45,175 bases of DNA, taken from assembly GCA_034435955.1 (NCBI GenBank), contig DAOTWA010000017.1:1-45175 (forward strand). Reading direction: 5' to 3'. Source of the stretch: DAOTWA01 sp034435955 (lineage in GTDB: Bacteria; Chloroflexota; Anaerolineae; Anaerolineales; Anaerolineaceae). Shown here piece after piece: positions 7,701 through 15,123 of the stretch. Below the pieces are notes generated by a model that saw only the letters and a program-made list of their open reading frames with translations, was not told where the DNA came from and made no database searches. How positions within the stretch are numbered: the first letter of the stretch is position 1; each line of letters starts with the position of its first letter. The translations under genes and the position numbers were made by a program.

Positions 7701-7715
7701 GCGCCAACTGGCTAT
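7628..7715. repeat. 15-bp inverted repeat enclosing the leader terminator
   Basis: ATAGCCAGTTGACGC (7628-7642) and GCGCCAACTGGCTAT (7701-7715) are complementary at 14 of 15 positions. The pair encloses the whole terminator and its T-run. The second arm exists only in read-through RNA. No target-site duplication flanks it, so a mobile-element origin is not supported. A further 6-bp hairpin (7730-7735 with 7757-7762) follows before the cysK ribosome site. Confidence 0.8.
7646..7700 (+). terminator. Intrinsic terminator inside the cysK leader
   Basis: CAGCG (7646-7650) pairs with CGCTG (7688-7692), GGCG (7651-7654) with CGCC (7682-7685), CCGC (7658-7661) with GCGG (7678-7681), and GAAAA (7662-7666) with TTTTC (7670-7674). 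Eight T residues follow (7693-7700). It lies 87 bp upstream of the cysK start, so it must be bypassed for expression. Confidence 0.85.
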
Positions 7716-7787
7716 TTATTTTAAGGTTTCCGCAGGTGCAACGGTGTGATTTCATTCTGCGGGGGACATAGAAGAGAAGGAGCACTT

Positions 7788-8732
7788 ATGAAAATCGCTC
7801 AAGATGTGACCGAGCTGATCGGCAATACACCCCTGGTGCGCCTAAACCGCGTCACCGAGGGCTGCCCGGCCGAGGTCGTCGCCAAGCTGGAATTCTTCAA
7901 CCCTGCCCATTCGGTCAAAGACCGCATTGGCGTTGCCATGATCGAGGCCGCCGAGCGCGACGGCAAAATCGGCCCTGATACCATCATCCTCGAGCCAACC
8001 AGCGGCAATACTGGCATCGCTTTGGCCATGGTGTGCGCCGCCCGCGGCTATAAGTGTGTGCTGACCATGCCTGAAACGTTCAGCGTCGAGCGCCGCATGC
8101 TTCTGCGCGCCTACGGAGCCGAGTTGGTGCTCACCCCGGGCGCCGAAGGCATGCCCGGAGCGGTGCGGGTGGCCGAAGAAATGGCCGCCAAGGACCCGCG
8201 GTACTTTATCCCCCAGCAATTCTCCAACCCCGCCAACCCGGAGATGCACCGCCGCACCACTGCCGAGGAGATCTGGCGCGATACCGACGGCCGCGCCGAC
8301 GTGCTGGTGGCCGGCGTCGGCACTGGCGGCACGATCACCGGCGTTGGTGAGGTGATCAAAGCGCGCAAGCCGTCCTTCCGCGTGGTCGCCGTGGAGCCTG
8401 ACGCATCGCCAGTGCTCTCGGGCGGCCAGCGTGGCCCCCATCCACTTCAGGGCATTGGCGCCGGCTTCATCCCGCAGGTGCTCAACACGCGCATCTACGA
8501 TGAGATCATCCGCGTCAAGGCTGAAGAGGCCTTCGCCACCGCTCGACGCGTGGCCAGAGAGGAAGGCCTGCTGGTGGGGATATCCTCTGGAGCAGCGCTC
8601 TGGGCAGCATTGCAGGTGGCCCACCGTCAGGAGAGCGCCGGCAAACTGATCGTGGTGATCGTCCCTTCGTTTGGGGAGAGGTATCTGAGCACACCCTTGT
8701 TTGCCGATCTGGCTGATGAGGAAGGCAGGTAG
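7788..8732 (+). CDS. cysK: Cysteine synthase (O-acetylserine sulfhydrylase)
   Basis: A 314-residue PLP enzyme making cysteine from O-acetylserine and sulfide. It has the IGNTPLVRLNR start, the PLP lysine in NPAHSVKDR (K44), the substrate loop TSGNTG (71-76) and the phosphate-binding GTGGTITGVGE near residue 180. The ATG at 7788 has AAGGAG at ideal distance; the in-frame start at 7746 has none. It is followed after 2 bp by cysE and preceded by the attenuator leader. CysK and CysM types are hard to separate, but pairing with cysE favours CysK. Confidence 0.95.
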   Translation: MKIAQDVTELIGNTPLVRLNRVTEGCPAEVVAKLEFFNPAHSVKDRIGVAMIEAAERDGKIGPDTIILEPTSGNTGIALAMVCAARGYKCVLTMPETFSVERRMLLRAYGAELVLTPGAEGMPGAVRVAEEMAAKDPRYFIPQQFSNPANPEMHRRTTAEEIWRDTDGRADVLVAGVGTGGTITGVGEVIKARKPSFRVVAVEPDASPVLSGGQRGPHPLQGIGAGFIPQVLNTRIYDEIIRVKAEEAFATARRVAREEGLLVGISSGAALWAALQVAHRQESAGKLIVVIVPSFGERYLSTPLFADLADEEGR

Positions 8733-8734
8733 TC

Positions 8735-9499
8735 ATGGAAAACGTGATGGAGACGGAAGTCGATCTCGGCTCTTTTACCCTGGAACGGCGCATGGGGCTG
8801 CTGAAGACCCTTCGCGAGGATATCCGCTCCGTGTTCGAGCGCGATCCGGCGGCGAGAAGCCCGTTAGAGGTGCTCCTCGCTTATCCGGGATTGCACGCCG
8901 TGTGGGGACACCGCCTGGCTCACTGGTTGTGGACGCACAGGCTCAGGCTGCTCGCGCGCTGGTTTTCCCATTTCATGCGCGCACTGACGGGTATTGAAAT
9001 CCACCCTGGGGCTCGCATCGGGCCTCGATTTTTTATCGACCATGGTATGGGCGTGGTCATCGGCGAGACGGCCGAGATCGGCGCAGATGTGACCCTCTAT
9101 CATGGCGTTACCCTGGGCGGCGTCAGCCTTCACAAGGGCAAGCGCCATCCCACCCTGGCCGACCGCGTGGTGGTGGGAGCCGGGGCGAAAATCCTCGGAC
9201 CAATCACCATCGGTGAGAACAGTCGCATCGGCGCCAATGCTGTGGTGGTAAAGTCTGTTCCGCCGAACTCGGTGGTGGTGGGGGTGCCCGGTCAGGTGGT
9301 CACGCGCAGCAAGGAACGCCGGGCCCACTCCAGCCCCGATCTGGAGCACGGCCAGTTACCGGACCTGGTGGGGGTCACCCTCGCCGCGCTGCTCAGGCGC
9401 GTGGAGAAGCTCGAACAACGTGTGGATGTACACGAGAACGGCGGCCTGCCCCATCCACCCGAACGCGGCGTCTGGCAGGGGGAAGATTTTTCGATCTGA
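8735..9499 (+). CDS. cysE: Serine O-acetyltransferase
   Basis: A 254-residue enzyme making O-acetylserine, the CysK substrate. It contains an N-terminal helical part (about 15-85), then a left-handed beta-helix of hexapeptide repeats with IHPGARIGPRFFIDHGMGVVIGETAEIG, YHGVTLGG and GKRHPTLADRVVVGAGAKILG. A helical, coiled-coil-like extension (LAALLRRVEKLEQRV) follows. The protein ends ...GEDFSI. A terminal isoleucine is what other CysE proteins insert into the CysK active site to form the cysteine synthase complex, so that complex is plausible here. The start could be 8735 or the in-frame ATG at 8747. Confidence 0.95.
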   Translation: MENVMETEVDLGSFTLERRMGLLKTLREDIRSVFERDPAARSPLEVLLAYPGLHAVWGHRLAHWLWTHRLRLLARWFSHFMRALTGIEIHPGARIGPRFFIDHGMGVVIGETAEIGADVTLYHGVTLGGVSLHKGKRHPTLADRVVVGAGAKILGPITIGENSRIGANAVVVKSVPPNSVVVGVPGQVVTRSKERRAHSSPDLEHGQLPDLVGVTLAALLRRVEKLEQRVDVHENGGLPHPPERGVWQGEDFSI

Positions 9500-9537
9500 A
9501 ACTGAATACGATTGAGAATGCGATCTCTGCCTGGAAA

Positions 9538-9584
9538 GAGGGGCGGGGTCAGCCCCCGTCCCTCGATACGTTGAGCGTTTTTTT
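9538..9584 (+). terminator. Terminator-like hairpin after cysE
   Basis: An 11-bp stem with one G-U pair (9538-9548 with 9554-9564) has a 5-nt loop. A run of seven T residues occurs at 9578-9584, after a small ACG/CGT hairpin, so the exact end point is uncertain. Confidence 0.6.
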
Positions 9585-9670
9585 GCCGAATCATTTTCGC
9601 CTTTGGGCTTCCTATTCACACTGTCCATGACAGCCTTGCGGTAAAATTACTCAATTCTTTCTGGTGAACT

Positions 9671-9676
9671 TATAAT
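9671..9676 (+). promoter_or_regulatory. Probable -10 element for aspS
   Basis: TATAAT lies 29 bp before the aspS ATG. No good -35 box was found at 16-18 bp. Confidence 0.5.
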
Positions 9677-9705
9677 TGCCGGCTATCATCCGGTTGGAGG
9701 AGAAC

Positions 9706-11481
9706 ATGTACAAAACACATACCTGCGGGGAACTGCGCGCTTCCCACGTCGGCCAGACGGTTACGCTGGCGGGATGGGTGCATCGCTACCGCGATCACGG
9801 CGGGGTAACCTTCATTGACCTGCGCGACCGCTTCGGGCTGGTGCAGGTGGTTGCCAATCCGACCATATCCAAAGAAGCCGCCGAGCTGGCATCCGAATTA
9901 CGCTATGAGTGGGTCGTCCAAGTGAGCGGGCTGGTGCGCCGTCGGCCGGCTGGAGCTGAAAACCCCAACCTCCCCACCGGGGAAATCGAAGTCGAGGCTC
10001 ACCAGTTACGCGTGCTCAATCCCGCCAAACCGCTCCCATTCATGATCAACAAGGATGAGGATGTCGACGAGAACTTGCGTTTGAAATACCGCTACCTCGA
10101 CCTGCGCCGCGAACGCATGCGCCGCAACCTGGAGCTGCGCCACCGCGTGGTCAAGTTCATCCGCGATTACCTGGACGCCCGCGGCTTCCTCGAGATCGAG
10201 ACCCCCATCTTGTTCAAGACCACCCCCGAAGGAGCGCGGGACTACCTGGTGCCCTCTCGGCTGCACCCCGGCGAGTTTTACGCCCTGCCGCAATCGCCCC
10301 AGCAGCTCAAACAGCTCCTCATGGTCGCCGGCATCGAGCGCTACTTCCAGATCGCGCGGTGCTTCCGCGATGAGGACCAGCGCGGGGACCGTCAGCCCGA
10401 ATTCACTCAGCTTGACCTGGAGATGTCCTTTGTCGAGCGTGAGGACGTGATGAGTCTGATCGAAGGCATGTTTACGGAAATGGTCGCTCAGGTCGTCCCC
10501 CACAAGCGCCTGCTGGCCAGCCCCTGGCCGCGACTCAAATACCAGGAGGCCATGGACCGTTTCGGCAAGGACAACCCCGATATCCGCTTCGGCCTAGAGC
10601 TCAAGGACATCACCGATCTGGCGGCCGGCTCGGGTTTCAAGGTCTTCGAGGATACGGCCGCTTCGGGCGGCCACGTGCGCGGCCTGAACGCTAAAGGCCT
10701 GGGTCATTACTCGCGCAAACAAATCGACGAATTGACCGAAATGGCCAAACAATGGGGCGCCAGGGGCCTGGCCTACCTGGCCCTCGATCCATCTGGAGAG
10801 ATGCGCTCTACTTTTGCAAAATTCCTGCCGCAGGAAAAGCTGCAGGCATTGCTCTCTCGATTGGAGGCCGTCCCCGGCGATCTACTGGTGTTTGTTGCCG
10901 ACCGCCCGGCGGTGGTCTATGATGTACTCGGCCGCCTGCGTGTGCACTTCGGCGATGTGCTTGGCCTGCGCGATCCGAACGTGCTCGCCTTCTGCTGGGT
11001 GATCGATTTTCCCTACATGGTGTGGAGTGAGGAAGAGCAGCGCTGGGATCCCAGCCACCACCTGTTCACGGCGCCCATGCCTGAAGACATCCCTCTGCTG
11101 GATACCGATCCTGGCAAAGCGCGTGGGCAGCAGTACGACCTGGTGCTCAACAACTACGAGGTCGGCGGAGGCTCGATCCGTATCCATGACCGCAAGCTGC
11201 AGGAAAAAGTCTTCAAGCTGATTGGTCTGCGGCCTGAAGTGGCTCAGGAGCGCTTCGGGCATATGCTGGAAGCCTTCGAGTACGGTGTGCCGCCCCACGG
11301 CGGCATCGCCCCGGGCATTGACCGCATCTGCATGATCCTGGCCGACGAGCCCAACATCCGGGAGGTGATCGCCTTCCCCAAGAATCAGGTTGCCCGCGAC
11401 GTGATGGGCGGCGCCCCTTCTCCGGCCGATCCACAGCAGCTCAAAGAGCTGCACATCAAACTCGACCTGGAAGATAAATAA
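9706..11481 (+). CDS. aspS: Aspartyl-tRNA synthetase (probably non-discriminating)
   Basis: A 591-residue bacterial-type class II synthetase. The N-terminal anticodon-binding OB domain contains GWVHRYRDHGGVTFIDLRDR. The catalytic core includes FLEIETPILFKTTPEGARDYLVPSR, FRDEDQRGDRQPEFTQLDLEMSF (motif 2) and GGIAPGIDRICMIL (motif 3), with the bacterial GAD insert between. His31 in the RDHGG loop is the residue linked in Pseudomonas AspRS to charging both tRNA-Asp and tRNA-Asn; if so here, a GatCAB amidotransferase should exist elsewhere. The ATG at 9706 has GGAGG just upstream; a TTG at 9676 was rejected. Confidence 0.97.
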   Translation: MYKTHTCGELRASHVGQTVTLAGWVHRYRDHGGVTFIDLRDRFGLVQVVANPTISKEAAELASELRYEWVVQVSGLVRRRPAGAENPNLPTGEIEVEAHQLRVLNPAKPLPFMINKDEDVDENLRLKYRYLDLRRERMRRNLELRHRVVKFIRDYLDARGFLEIETPILFKTTPEGARDYLVPSRLHPGEFYALPQSPQQLKQLLMVAGIERYFQIARCFRDEDQRGDRQPEFTQLDLEMSFVEREDVMSLIEGMFTEMVAQVVPHKRLLASPWPRLKYQEAMDRFGKDNPDIRFGLELKDITDLAAGSGFKVFEDTAASGGHVRGLNAKGLGHYSRKQIDELTEMAKQWGARGLAYLALDPSGEMRSTFAKFLPQEKLQALLSRLEAVPGDLLVFVADRPAVVYDVLGRLRVHFGDVLGLRDPNVLAFCWVIDFPYMVWSEEEQRWDPSHHLFTAPMPEDIPLLDTDPGKARGQQYDLVLNNYEVGGGSIRIHDRKLQEKVFKLIGLRPEVAQERFGHMLEAFEYGVPPHGGIAPGIDRICMILADEPNIREVIAFPKNQVARDVMGGAPSPADPQQLKELHIKLDLEDK

Positions 11482-11508
11482 GGGCGATTTACGCACGCCT
11501 GTTGATAA

Positions 11509-11538
11509 AAAAGTGGGCGGCCCGGGCCGTCCACTTTT
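11509..11538. terminator. Bidirectional terminator between aspS and the next gene
   Basis: AAAAGTGGGCGGC (11509-11521) pairs with GCCGTCCACTTTT (11526-11538), 13 bp with one G-U, around the loop CCGG. The A and T tracts at the two ends let it serve both converging genes. Confidence 0.85.
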
Positions 11539-11558
11539 ACTTCATCCGGCAGATCCCC

Positions 11559-12023
11559 TTATCCCAGCCGGATCCACGGCCGTGGCACGACGCTGAACGG
11601 CCAGGGAATGGCGAAAAGCACGATTAATATCGACAGGCTGAAGAGAAGCGCGGCAATGCGGTGTCGCGATGCTTCCGCCTGCGCGTTGCGCGAGATCGCG
11701 CTGCCGGCATGCGCGATCAGCACCGCCAGAAGCAACAAGCCGATGTGGACAACGCCGAAATAACGCTCGACCGGATTTTCCAGACCCGCGCCGAGGCTGG
11801 TCAGGAAGGCGCGCGTGATCGGGCTGGCAAAGAAGTACAGGATCAAGCCGACCAGCACCTGCAGATCGAATAACGAGGTGAAGAGCGTCCCCGCCCGACG
11901 GTCGGCTGCCGTCCAGGGTCGTCTGCCCAGCCAGCCGCGGTAGGCGCGCACCAGAGCATAGGCCGCCGCCAGGATCACCAGCCAGCGTAGGAATGAATGG
12001 ATTGTTATCAATAGAGAATACAT
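11559..12023 (-). CDS. Four-helix membrane protein of unknown function
   Basis: A 154-residue hydrophobic protein. It starts MYSLLITIHSFLRWLVILAAAYALVRAYRGW and shows about four membrane spans: near 5-25, 48-68, 86-106 and 125-145. His residues lie near membrane ends (IHSFLRW, VVHIGLLLL, IAHAG), a pattern seen in b-type cytochrome-like proteins, but heme binding is only a guess. The start at 12023 is chosen because the hydrophobic N-terminus begins there; an in-frame codon at 12059 would add 12 polar residues. It converges with aspS. Confidence 0.7.
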   Translation of the reverse strand: MYSLLITIHSFLRWLVILAAAYALVRAYRGWLGRRPWTAADRRAGTLFTSLFDLQVLVGLILYFFASPITRAFLTSLGAGLENPVERYFGVVHIGLLLLAVLIAHAGSAISRNAQAEASRHRIAALLFSLSILIVLFAIPWPFSVVPRPWIRLG

Positions 12024-12140
12024 CTTTGATCCCGACAAAAGGTTTTCGTCTGATCTCAAGAAACAGCCTTACAGGATCATCATAAAGGTCGATGGTGGCG
12101 GAGATCAATCCATCAGAAGGATGATTGTGAAATGATCCTC

Positions 12141-12168
12141 TTGACAAATCAATTCAAGTTTATATAAT
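12141..12168 (+). promoter_or_regulatory. Sigma70-type promoter of the ABC-transporter operon
   Basis: TTGACA (12141-12146) and TATAAT (12163-12168) are perfect consensus boxes 16 bp apart. The transcription start is expected near 12175, inside the operator-like palindrome. Confidence 0.85.
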
Positions 12169-12193
12169 ACAAACTAGTTTGTAATACAAACTA
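12167..12193. promoter_or_regulatory. Operator-like palindrome and repeated half-site
   Basis: ACAAACTAGTTTGT (12169-12182) is a perfect palindrome. ATACAAACTA occurs at 12167-12176 and again at 12184-12193, giving three half-sites over the predicted transcription start. The winged-helix regulator encoded as the second gene is the natural candidate to bind it. Confidence 0.65.
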
Positions 12194-12209
12194 TAAGAGG
12201 AGAAATGAT

Positions 12210-12842
12210 ATGCACGATCCGGTCAAAGATGCAACCCGGCGCACATTGCGCTACTGGTATGTGGATGGCCTGGCGGAGATGGCCGCAGGTTTGATTTTGA
12301 TCCTGTCAGCGGTTTATTATGTGCTGGTCTTCTTTTTTGGCAGTCGTCGTCCTACCGCCCTGGCGATCGGTATTGGCGAGCCCATTTTACTGGTGTTCGC
12401 CATCTGGCTCGCGCCCAGGCTGGTAGCCCGCTTGAAGGAGCGCATCACCTATCCGCGCACCGGTTATGTCACCTACCGCCGCATGGAGCGGCGTCAGCGG
12501 ATCGTTCGCGTCATTTCGACGGGCCTGCTGGCTGCTCTGATGGGCTTTGCCTTCAGCCTGCTCTTCCGCCGGATATCCGCCAACTGGATACCGATCATCA
12601 CCGGGGGACTGGTTGCGTTGCTCACCGTTTGGTTTGGAATTCGCTTTGACCTGGCGCGCATGTATGTCCTGGCGGTCTTTACTTTCCTCCTGGGTCTGAT
12701 CACTGCATATTTGAATTTTCCAGATTTACTCAGCAGCACCTTTTTCTTCGGCTCATTGGGATTGGGCTGGCTGATCTCCGGAGGCGCCACCCTGTATCTC
12801 TACCTGCGCAGCACTCGACCCACCTTAGAGGAGGGGATGTGA
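12210..12842 (+). CDS. Polytopic membrane protein, first gene of the ABC operon
   Basis: A 210-residue protein with a short polar N-terminus (MHDPVKDATRRTLRYWYVDGLAEM) and about six membrane spans in three pairs (near 24-45, 52-72, 103-122, 128-146, 152-170, 178-198). A basic cytoplasmic loop (ARLKERITYPRTGYVTYRRMERRQR) separates the first pair from the rest. I do not recognise a named family. The ATG at 12210 has GAGGAG upstream. Its stop overlaps the GTG of the regulator gene, so the two are co-translated. It may be part of the same export or sensing module. Confidence 0.8.
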   Translation: MHDPVKDATRRTLRYWYVDGLAEMAAGLILILSAVYYVLVFFFGSRRPTALAIGIGEPILLVFAIWLAPRLVARLKERITYPRTGYVTYRRMERRQRIVRVISTGLLAALMGFAFSLLFRRISANWIPIITGGLVALLTVWFGIRFDLARMYVLAVFTFLLGLITAYLNFPDLLSSTFFFGSLGLGWLISGGATLYLYLRSTRPTLEEGM

Positions 12843-13159
12843 ATCTGGTCATTCGCCAGGCCGCCGGATTAGACCGCCTGATCCACGAACCGGCGCGGCT
12901 GATGATCGTCAGCCTGCTATATGCCGTGGAAAAGGCTGACTTTCTCTACCTGCTTAACGAAACGGGCCTAACCAAGGGCAACCTGTCGGCTCACCTATCG
13001 AGACTGGAGGAAGCTGGCTACGTGAACATCGAGAAAACCTATCGGGGAAAGCTGCCCCTGACCCTCATCAGCCTCACATCGACTGGCCGGGAGGCCTTCG
13101 AGACCTATCGCCGGCAGCTCGAAAAAATCGTTGCAAGTCTATCGGAGGAAAATACCTGA
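12839..13159 (+). CDS. Winged-helix transcriptional regulator (HTH_34-like)
   Basis: A 106-residue protein of the small ArsR/MarR-like winged-helix type: IHEPARLMIVSLLYAVEKADFLYLLNETGLTKGNLSAHLSRLEEAGYVNIEKTYRGKLPLTLISLT. The recognition helix is around TKGNLSAHLSRLEE and the wing around EKTYRGKLPL. This group often sits with ABC-2 type transporters. The start is GTG (12839) overlapping the previous stop (GTGA) after GAGGAGGGG. It probably represses its own operon through the palindrome at 12169-12182; the ligand is unknown. Confidence 0.88.
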   Translation: MNLVIRQAAGLDRLIHEPARLMIVSLLYAVEKADFLYLLNETGLTKGNLSAHLSRLEEAGYVNIEKTYRGKLPLTLISLTSTGREAFETYRRQLEKIVASLSEENT

Positions 13160-14088
13160 TGGAACCCGCCATCCGCACGCAGGGCTTGACCCGCGACTTT
13201 GGTTCTCTGCGCGCCGTCGATCATCTGGATCTGGAAGTACGGCGCGGTGCCCTGTTCGGTTTCCTCGGCCCCAACGGCGCCGGGAAAACCACCACCATCC
13301 GCCTGCTGCTGGGCTTGATTCATCCAACCGACGGGCGGGCCTGGGTGTTGGGCAACGAGCTGCCCGCTCAAGCCGATCAGGCCCGCATGCGATGCGGAGC
13401 CTTGCTGGAGCACACCGGCCTGTACGAACGGTTGAGCGCAGCCGACAATCTGGAGTTCTACGGCCGCGTCTGGCGCATGACGTCGAACGAGCGCCGCGCT
13501 CGTTCCAGGGAGCTGCTCACCCGTTTCGGGCTGTGGGAACGGCGCGGGGAGGCCGTAGGAAGCTGGAGCCGCGGCATGAAGCAGAAACTGGCCATCGCCC
13601 GCGCGCTGCTCAACCGCCCGGAGGTGCTCTTCCTGGACGAGCCGACCTCCGGACTGGACCCGGTGGCGGCTGCCGCCCTGCACGAGGATCTGCTCGGCTT
13701 GGCTGGCGGGGATGGGGTGACCATTTTTCTCACCACTCATAACCTGGCCGAGGCTGAAAAGTTGTGCGACGAAGTGGCTGTTATCCGTCAGGGCCGCCTG
13801 GCGGCGGTCGGCGCACCGGCGGAATTGCGCGCGCGCAGTGGCGCTCCGCGTGTCGAGATCAGCGGGCATGGTTTTACAGGAATCATGATCGACCAATTGC
13901 GCGCCCGCCCCGAAGTCGCCCGCGTGGAACTGTCCGAGGGCGGGCTAAAGATCGAGTTGCGTCAGGCGGGCGATGCGGCCCCGCTGGTAGCCCTGCTGGC
14001 CGCCTCAGGCGCTCAAATCGAGGAGGTGCGCAAGGGCGCTCCCAGCCTGGAAGAAGCTTTTCTTGATCTGGTGGAGGAAAAATCGTGA
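13159..14088 (+). CDS. ABC transporter ATP-binding protein (ABC-2 export type)
   Basis: A 309-residue ATPase. Walker A is GPNGAGKT (37-44). The signature motif reads WSRGMKQKL, the SRGM variant common in drug/Na+ ABC-2 exporters and replacing LSGGQ. Walker B with D-loop is VLFLDEPTSGLDP, and the H-loop is in FLTTHNLAEAEKL. The C-terminal ~90 residues form the regulatory domain of this subfamily. Its ATG overlaps the regulator stop (TGATG) and its stop overlaps the permease GTG. It powers the permease that follows. Confidence 0.95.
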   Translation: MEPAIRTQGLTRDFGSLRAVDHLDLEVRRGALFGFLGPNGAGKTTTIRLLLGLIHPTDGRAWVLGNELPAQADQARMRCGALLEHTGLYERLSAADNLEFYGRVWRMTSNERRARSRELLTRFGLWERRGEAVGSWSRGMKQKLAIARALLNRPEVLFLDEPTSGLDPVAAAALHEDLLGLAGGDGVTIFLTTHNLAEAEKLCDEVAVIRQGRLAAVGAPAELRARSGAPRVEISGHGFTGIMIDQLRARPEVARVELSEGGLKIELRQAGDAAPLVALLAASGAQIEEVRKGAPSLEEAFLDLVEEKS

Positions 14089-14822
14089 TCACCGATATCC
14101 TTACGGTCTTGTGGAAAGAGTTCAAAGAAATCTTTTTACAACGCGGGAGCCTGCGCGGAGGGTTTTTCAGCGTCCTGCTGTTGTTGTTCGTCGTGGGCGT
14201 CTTCCTGCCCTTTCAAGCTGGACGGGCCTGGGTGGAAAATCCGTTATTCCTTATTACCTGGTCCTGGCTGCCGCTCTTTCTGGTGATGGGCGTGGTGGCC
14301 GATTCGGTGGCCGGTGAGCGCGAGCGCCACACCCTCGAGACCTTACTGGCCAGCCGGCTGCCTGAGCGCGCCATCCTGTTCGGCAAGCTGGGCGCGGCGG
14401 TTTTGTACGCCTGGGGCACCACCGCGGCCGGAATGTTGCTCGCCCTGGCGACCGTGAATGTGACCGCTCACAGTGGCAGCCTGCTTCTTTATCCCTTGCC
14501 GATCGCGGTCGGCGGGCTGCTGCTCAGTCTGCAGGGAAGCCTGTTGATGGCCTGCCTGGGCATCCTGGTGTCGCTGCGCGCGGAGACCGTGCGTCAGGCT
14601 TACCAGCGCCTGAGCGCAGGTTTTCTGATTTTGTGGTTTGTTCCGATGCTGGGCCTGCAGTTTATGCCAGCCGAAGCGAAGGCCGGAATGATCTCGGCGC
14701 TCTCGGATATGGAAGCCACGAGTGTGATTTTAGCGGTTGGCTTGTTCCTGTGCGTGATCGATGGCGTATTGTTAGCGCTGCTCCTGTCCCGCTTCAACCG
14801 TCAGCGGCTGGTCCTTGGGTGA
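14085..14822 (+). CDS. ABC-2 type transporter permease
   Basis: A 245-residue membrane protein with about six spans: an amphipathic N-terminal helix (VLWKEFKEIFLQRGSLRGG), a first span at about 24-45, then FLITWSWLPLFLVMGVVADSVAGERERHTLETLLASRLPE, the typical ABC-2 permease cytoplasmic motif, and further spans to the C-terminus. It forms the membrane pore for the ATPase encoded just upstream; the start GTG overlaps that gene's stop. The exported substrate is unknown (antibiotics, lipids and polysaccharides are all seen in this family). Confidence 0.92.
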   Translation: MITDILTVLWKEFKEIFLQRGSLRGGFFSVLLLLFVVGVFLPFQAGRAWVENPLFLITWSWLPLFLVMGVVADSVAGERERHTLETLLASRLPERAILFGKLGAAVLYAWGTTAAGMLLALATVNVTAHSGSLLLYPLPIAVGGLLLSLQGSLLMACLGILVSLRAETVRQAYQRLSAGFLILWFVPMLGLQFMPAEAKAGMISALSDMEATSVILAVGLFLCVIDGVLLALLLSRFNRQRLVLG

Positions 14823-14863
14823 CTGGTTGTAACGGACGCCTTGGACATTCCCATCCCGGTGGT

Positions 14864-15108
14864 CAGGGTCTCAGCAGGCAAACAGACTGATACCCTGTTG
14901 CGTATATGAGCCTTTCCACCCGCCAGAGTCCTCCAGGCATATGCAACGTGGTTGTATGGTTCCGTGGAGGTAGACCTGATCAGGCCGGCGCTAAGCGGCT
15001 TCTTCATCGGCGAAGGTTCAGGCAGGGCCACAGTTGACCCGCCACCCGCGGCTCAACGTTACAGCGCGGAAAGTTGCGGCAGTTCGGGCAGCCTGAATCG
15101 GGGCCTGG
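14864..15108. ncRNA. Hairpin-rich gene-free region; candidate structured RNA, class unknown
   Basis: This 300-bp gap holds no convincing ORF but several strong pairings. A: 14864-14869 plus 14871-14874 with 14887-14890 plus 14892-14897 (10 bp, one mismatch). B: GTTGC/ATATG (14897-14908) with CATATGCAAC (14938-14947), 10 bp with a 2-nt bulge. C: TCAGGCC (14980-14986) with GGCCTGG (15102-15108). D, nested in C: GGTTCAGGC (15015-15023) with GCCTGAATC (15091-15099), 9 bp. E, nested in D: CCGCG (15046-15050) with CGCGG (15065-15069). Neither strand has an obvious T-run. It does not match my memory of 6S, SRP, tmRNA or RNase P signatures. Confidence 0.4.
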
Positions 15109-15123
15109 ATTGAGCGGGTACCG

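Noticed and set aside
7628..7715. The 15-bp inverted repeat as a miniature transposable element
   Set aside because: No target duplication, no second copy in the window, and it sits exactly around a functional terminator.
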